Shown here one piece after another: positions 13,541 through 15,296 of a DNA stretch of 15,296 nt. The stretch spans positions 1 to 15,296 of the forward strand of contig JAVEVF010000040.1 in NCBI GenBank assembly GCA_034005175.1, read 5' to 3'. This DNA comes from JAVEVF01 sp034005175 (GTDB taxonomy: Bacteria; Actinomycetota; Coriobacteriia; Anaerosomatales; SLCP01). A model generated the notes under the pieces. It saw only the letters and a program-made list of their open reading frames with translations, was not told the origin of the DNA and searched no databases. How positions within the stretch are numbered: position 1 is the first letter of the stretch; each line of letters starts with the position of its first letter. The translations under genes were made by a program, and so were the position numbers.

Positions 13541-15296
13541 ATGGCCAATCTCCTCGCCAAACTCTTCACTCTCGGCGAAGGTCGTCAACTGAGAGAATAT
13601 GAAGGTATCGTCGCACGGGTGAACGAGCTAGAACCTGAGGCGCAGCGGCTCGATGACGCCGCCCTGCGCGCCCAGACTGCGGATTTTCGTGAGCGGGTCG
13701 CTCAAGGGGAATCACTCGGCCACATCCTTCCTGAAGCATTTGCCACGTGCCGAGAAGCGGCGGTGCGCTCCCTCGGCATGCGTCATTTCGACGTGCAGCT
13801 CATCGGCGGCATGGTGCTCAACGCCGGCATGATCGCCGAGATGAAGACCGGTGAGGGCAAGACGCTTGTGGCCACGCTCGCGGCGTATCTCAACGCGCTC
13901 ACCGGAAACGGCGTGCATGTCGTGACTGTCAACGACTATCTCGCCAAACGAGATAGCGAATGGATGGGACAGCTCTATCGCTTCTTGGGCCTGGAAGTCG
14001 GCATCATTCAAGCGCAGATGGACCCGTCGAAGCGCAAACCGGCGTATCTGGCTGATATCACGCACGGTACCAACTCCGAGTTCGGTTTTGACTATCTTCG
14101 CGACAACATGGTCGTGCGACCCGGCAACCGTGTGCAGCGGGGCCATCACTTCGCCATCGTCGACGAGGTGGACTCGATTCTCATCGATGAGGCACGCACT
14201 CCGCTCATCATCTCAGGTGCTGGGACGAAGTCAGCCGACACCTACAAGCAGTTCGCGAAGGTCGCGCCACGGCTGCGCCCCGAGGTCGACTTCGAGATCG
14301 ACGAAGCCAAACGCACCATCGCACCTACCGAAGACGGCATCCGCAAGGTCGAGCAAGCGCTCGGCATCGAAGACTTGTACTCGGACCCAAGCGGGCAGCT
14401 GGTGAACCATCTGCAGCAAGCCCTCAAGGCGCAGTTCCTCTTCAAGAAGGATGTCGAGTACGTGGTCAAAGACGGCGAGGTCATCATCGTCGATGAGTTC
14501 ACCGGCCGTCTCATGTACGGGCGCCGGTACTCGGAAGGCCTGCACCAGGCCATCGAGGCCAAAGAGAAGCAGCACGTCCGCGAGGAGAACCAGACGCTCG
14601 CCACCATCACGCTGCAGAACTACTTCCGCATGTACGAGAAACTCTCGGGCATGACGGGTACCGCCGTCACTGAAGATTCCGAGTTCCGTGAGATCTACAA
14701 ACTGCCTGTCATGGTCATCCCCACCAACATGCCTATGATTCGTGATGACCGCGATGACCTCATCTATCGCACTATCGACAAGAAGTTCGACGCGGTCGTC
14801 AATGAGGTGGCTGAGCGGCACGCGAACGGACAGCCCGCACTCGTGGGCACCATCTCCATCGAGAACTCCGAGCACCTGTCGCGCATGCTCACCAAGCGGG
14901 GCATCAACCACGAGGTCCTCAACGCCAAATATCACGAGCGCGAGGCGCACATCGTGGCGCAGGCAGGCCGGTATGGCGCTGTCACCATCGCTACTAACAT
15001 GGCTGGCCGAGGTACCGACATCATCTTGGGCGGCAACCCGGACTTCCTCATCGATGACATCTTGCGCGAGCAAGGCGTGCAGCCGGAGGAAGCATCGGAG
15101 GAGCAGCATGCCGCCGCGCTCATCCGCGCGAAGGAGATCACCACCGAGGAGCACAACCGTGTCGTTACAGCTGGCGGACTTGCCATCATCGGCACCGAGC
15201 GCCACGACTCCCGGCGCATCGACAACCAGCTGCGTGGCCGTTCTGGCCGCCAGGGCGATCCCGGCGCATCGCAGTTCTACCTCTCGTTGCAAGACG
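13541..15296 (+). CDS. secA: Preprotein translocase ATPase SecA (3' truncated)
   Basis: The frame runs off the window end after 585 codons; complete SecA is usually about 800-930 residues, so the second half of the motor, the helical scaffold and C-tail are missing. SecA is the cytosolic ATPase that pushes preproteins through SecYEG. Visible features: N-terminal LTLGEGRQLREYEGIVARVN-like helix, Walker A MKTGEGKT (101-108), VTVNDYLAKRD, THGTNSEFGFDYLRDNM, the DEAD-type box DEVDSILIDEARTPLI (from 208), the preprotein-binding region with VDEFTGRLMYGRRYSEGLHQ, then NBD2 with MTGTA, TNMAGRGTDI and GTERHDSRRIDNQLRGRSGRQGD. The ATG follows GGAAGGT at 10 nt. It has its own promoter. Its long antisense ORF is a codon-bias shadow. 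Confidence 0.98.
   Translation, partial: MANLLAKLFTLGEGRQLREYEGIVARVNELEPEAQRLDDAALRAQTADFRERVAQGESLGHILPEAFATCREAAVRSLGMRHFDVQLIGGMVLNAGMIAEMKTGEGKTLVATLAAYLNALTGNGVHVVTVNDYLAKRDSEWMGQLYRFLGLEVGIIQAQMDPSKRKPAYLADITHGTNSEFGFDYLRDNMVVRPGNRVQRGHHFAIVDEVDSILIDEARTPLIISGAGTKSADTYKQFAKVAPRLRPEVDFEIDEAKRTIAPTEDGIRKVEQALGIEDLYSDPSGQLVNHLQQALKAQFLFKKDVEYVVKDGEVIIVDEFTGRLMYGRRYSEGLHQAIEAKEKQHVREENQTLATITLQNYFRMYEKLSGMTGTAVTEDSEFREIYKLPVMVIPTNMPMIRDDRDDLIYRTIDKKFDAVVNEVAERHANGQPALVGTISIENSEHLSRMLTKRGINHEVLNAKYHEREAHIVAQAGRYGAVTIATNMAGRGTDIILGGNPDFLIDDILREQGVQPEEASEEQHAAALIRAKEITTEEHNRVVTAGGLAIIGTERHDSRRIDNQLRGRSGRQGDPGASQFYLSLQD

Noticed and set aside
14231..15292. Long reverse-strand ORF of 353 codons
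   Set aside because: It lies wholly antisense to secA and its acidic/Val-Leu-rich product is the usual GC-bias shadow; it has no recognisable domain.
1..15296. CRISPR arrays, insertion sequences, transposase genes, attachment sites
   Set aside because: No regularly spaced direct repeats, terminal inverted repeats with transposase motifs, or tRNA/integrase junctions were seen.

Overview
The window comes from a high-GC bacterium with Gram-positive-type gene order. The backbone is the cluster comF - hpf - secA, common in Bacillota and Actinomycetota. High GC, SD-led GTG/ATG starts, a SARP-type regulator and a long-form HPF point to Actinomycetota, perhaps a Coriobacteriia-like anaerobe. That placement is inference. 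The backbone is interrupted by two blocks of extra genes.

Layout: (1) 3-563, 3' part of comF. (2) 575-836, an extended -10 promoter followed by a large structured RNA closed by a perfect 12-bp helix. Fold and position (after comF, in the hpf neighbourhood) make it a strong candidate raiA RNA. (3) 863-4868, a polar amino acid ABC transporter: two lipoprotein binding proteins, a permease with an unusual secreted N-terminal domain, and an ATPase. A strong hairpin separates the second binding protein from the permease. (4) 4959-5510, long hpf, with hairpins on both sides. (5) 5719-6393, a conserved protein of unknown function with its own promoter. (6) 6525-9688, a 25-codon hydrophobic peptide ORF, then a tightly overlapping set: membrane HD-GYP phosphodiesterase, a membrane paralogue whose HD domain has lost its metal ligands, and a DUF5317-like membrane protein. 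A terminator-like hairpin sits exactly over the HD-GYP start codon. (7) 9740-13054, a 1104-residue regulator with an N-terminal STAND (MalT-like) ATPase, TPR-like repeats and a C-terminal winged helix plus BTAD. (8) 13055-13372, a gene-free stretch that folds extensively and ends in a strong intrinsic terminator: a candidate ncRNA I cannot assign. (9) 13472 to the end, promoter, leader and 5' part of secA.

How it may work together: the transporter genes form one amino acid uptake system with expression graded by the internal hairpin. The HD-GYP, pseudo-HD and DUF5317 genes are translationally coupled and probably form one membrane signalling unit, with the STAND/BTAD protein as a possible transcriptional output. 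The most novel parts are this unit with its peptide ORF and start-codon hairpin, and the unassigned RNA before secA.
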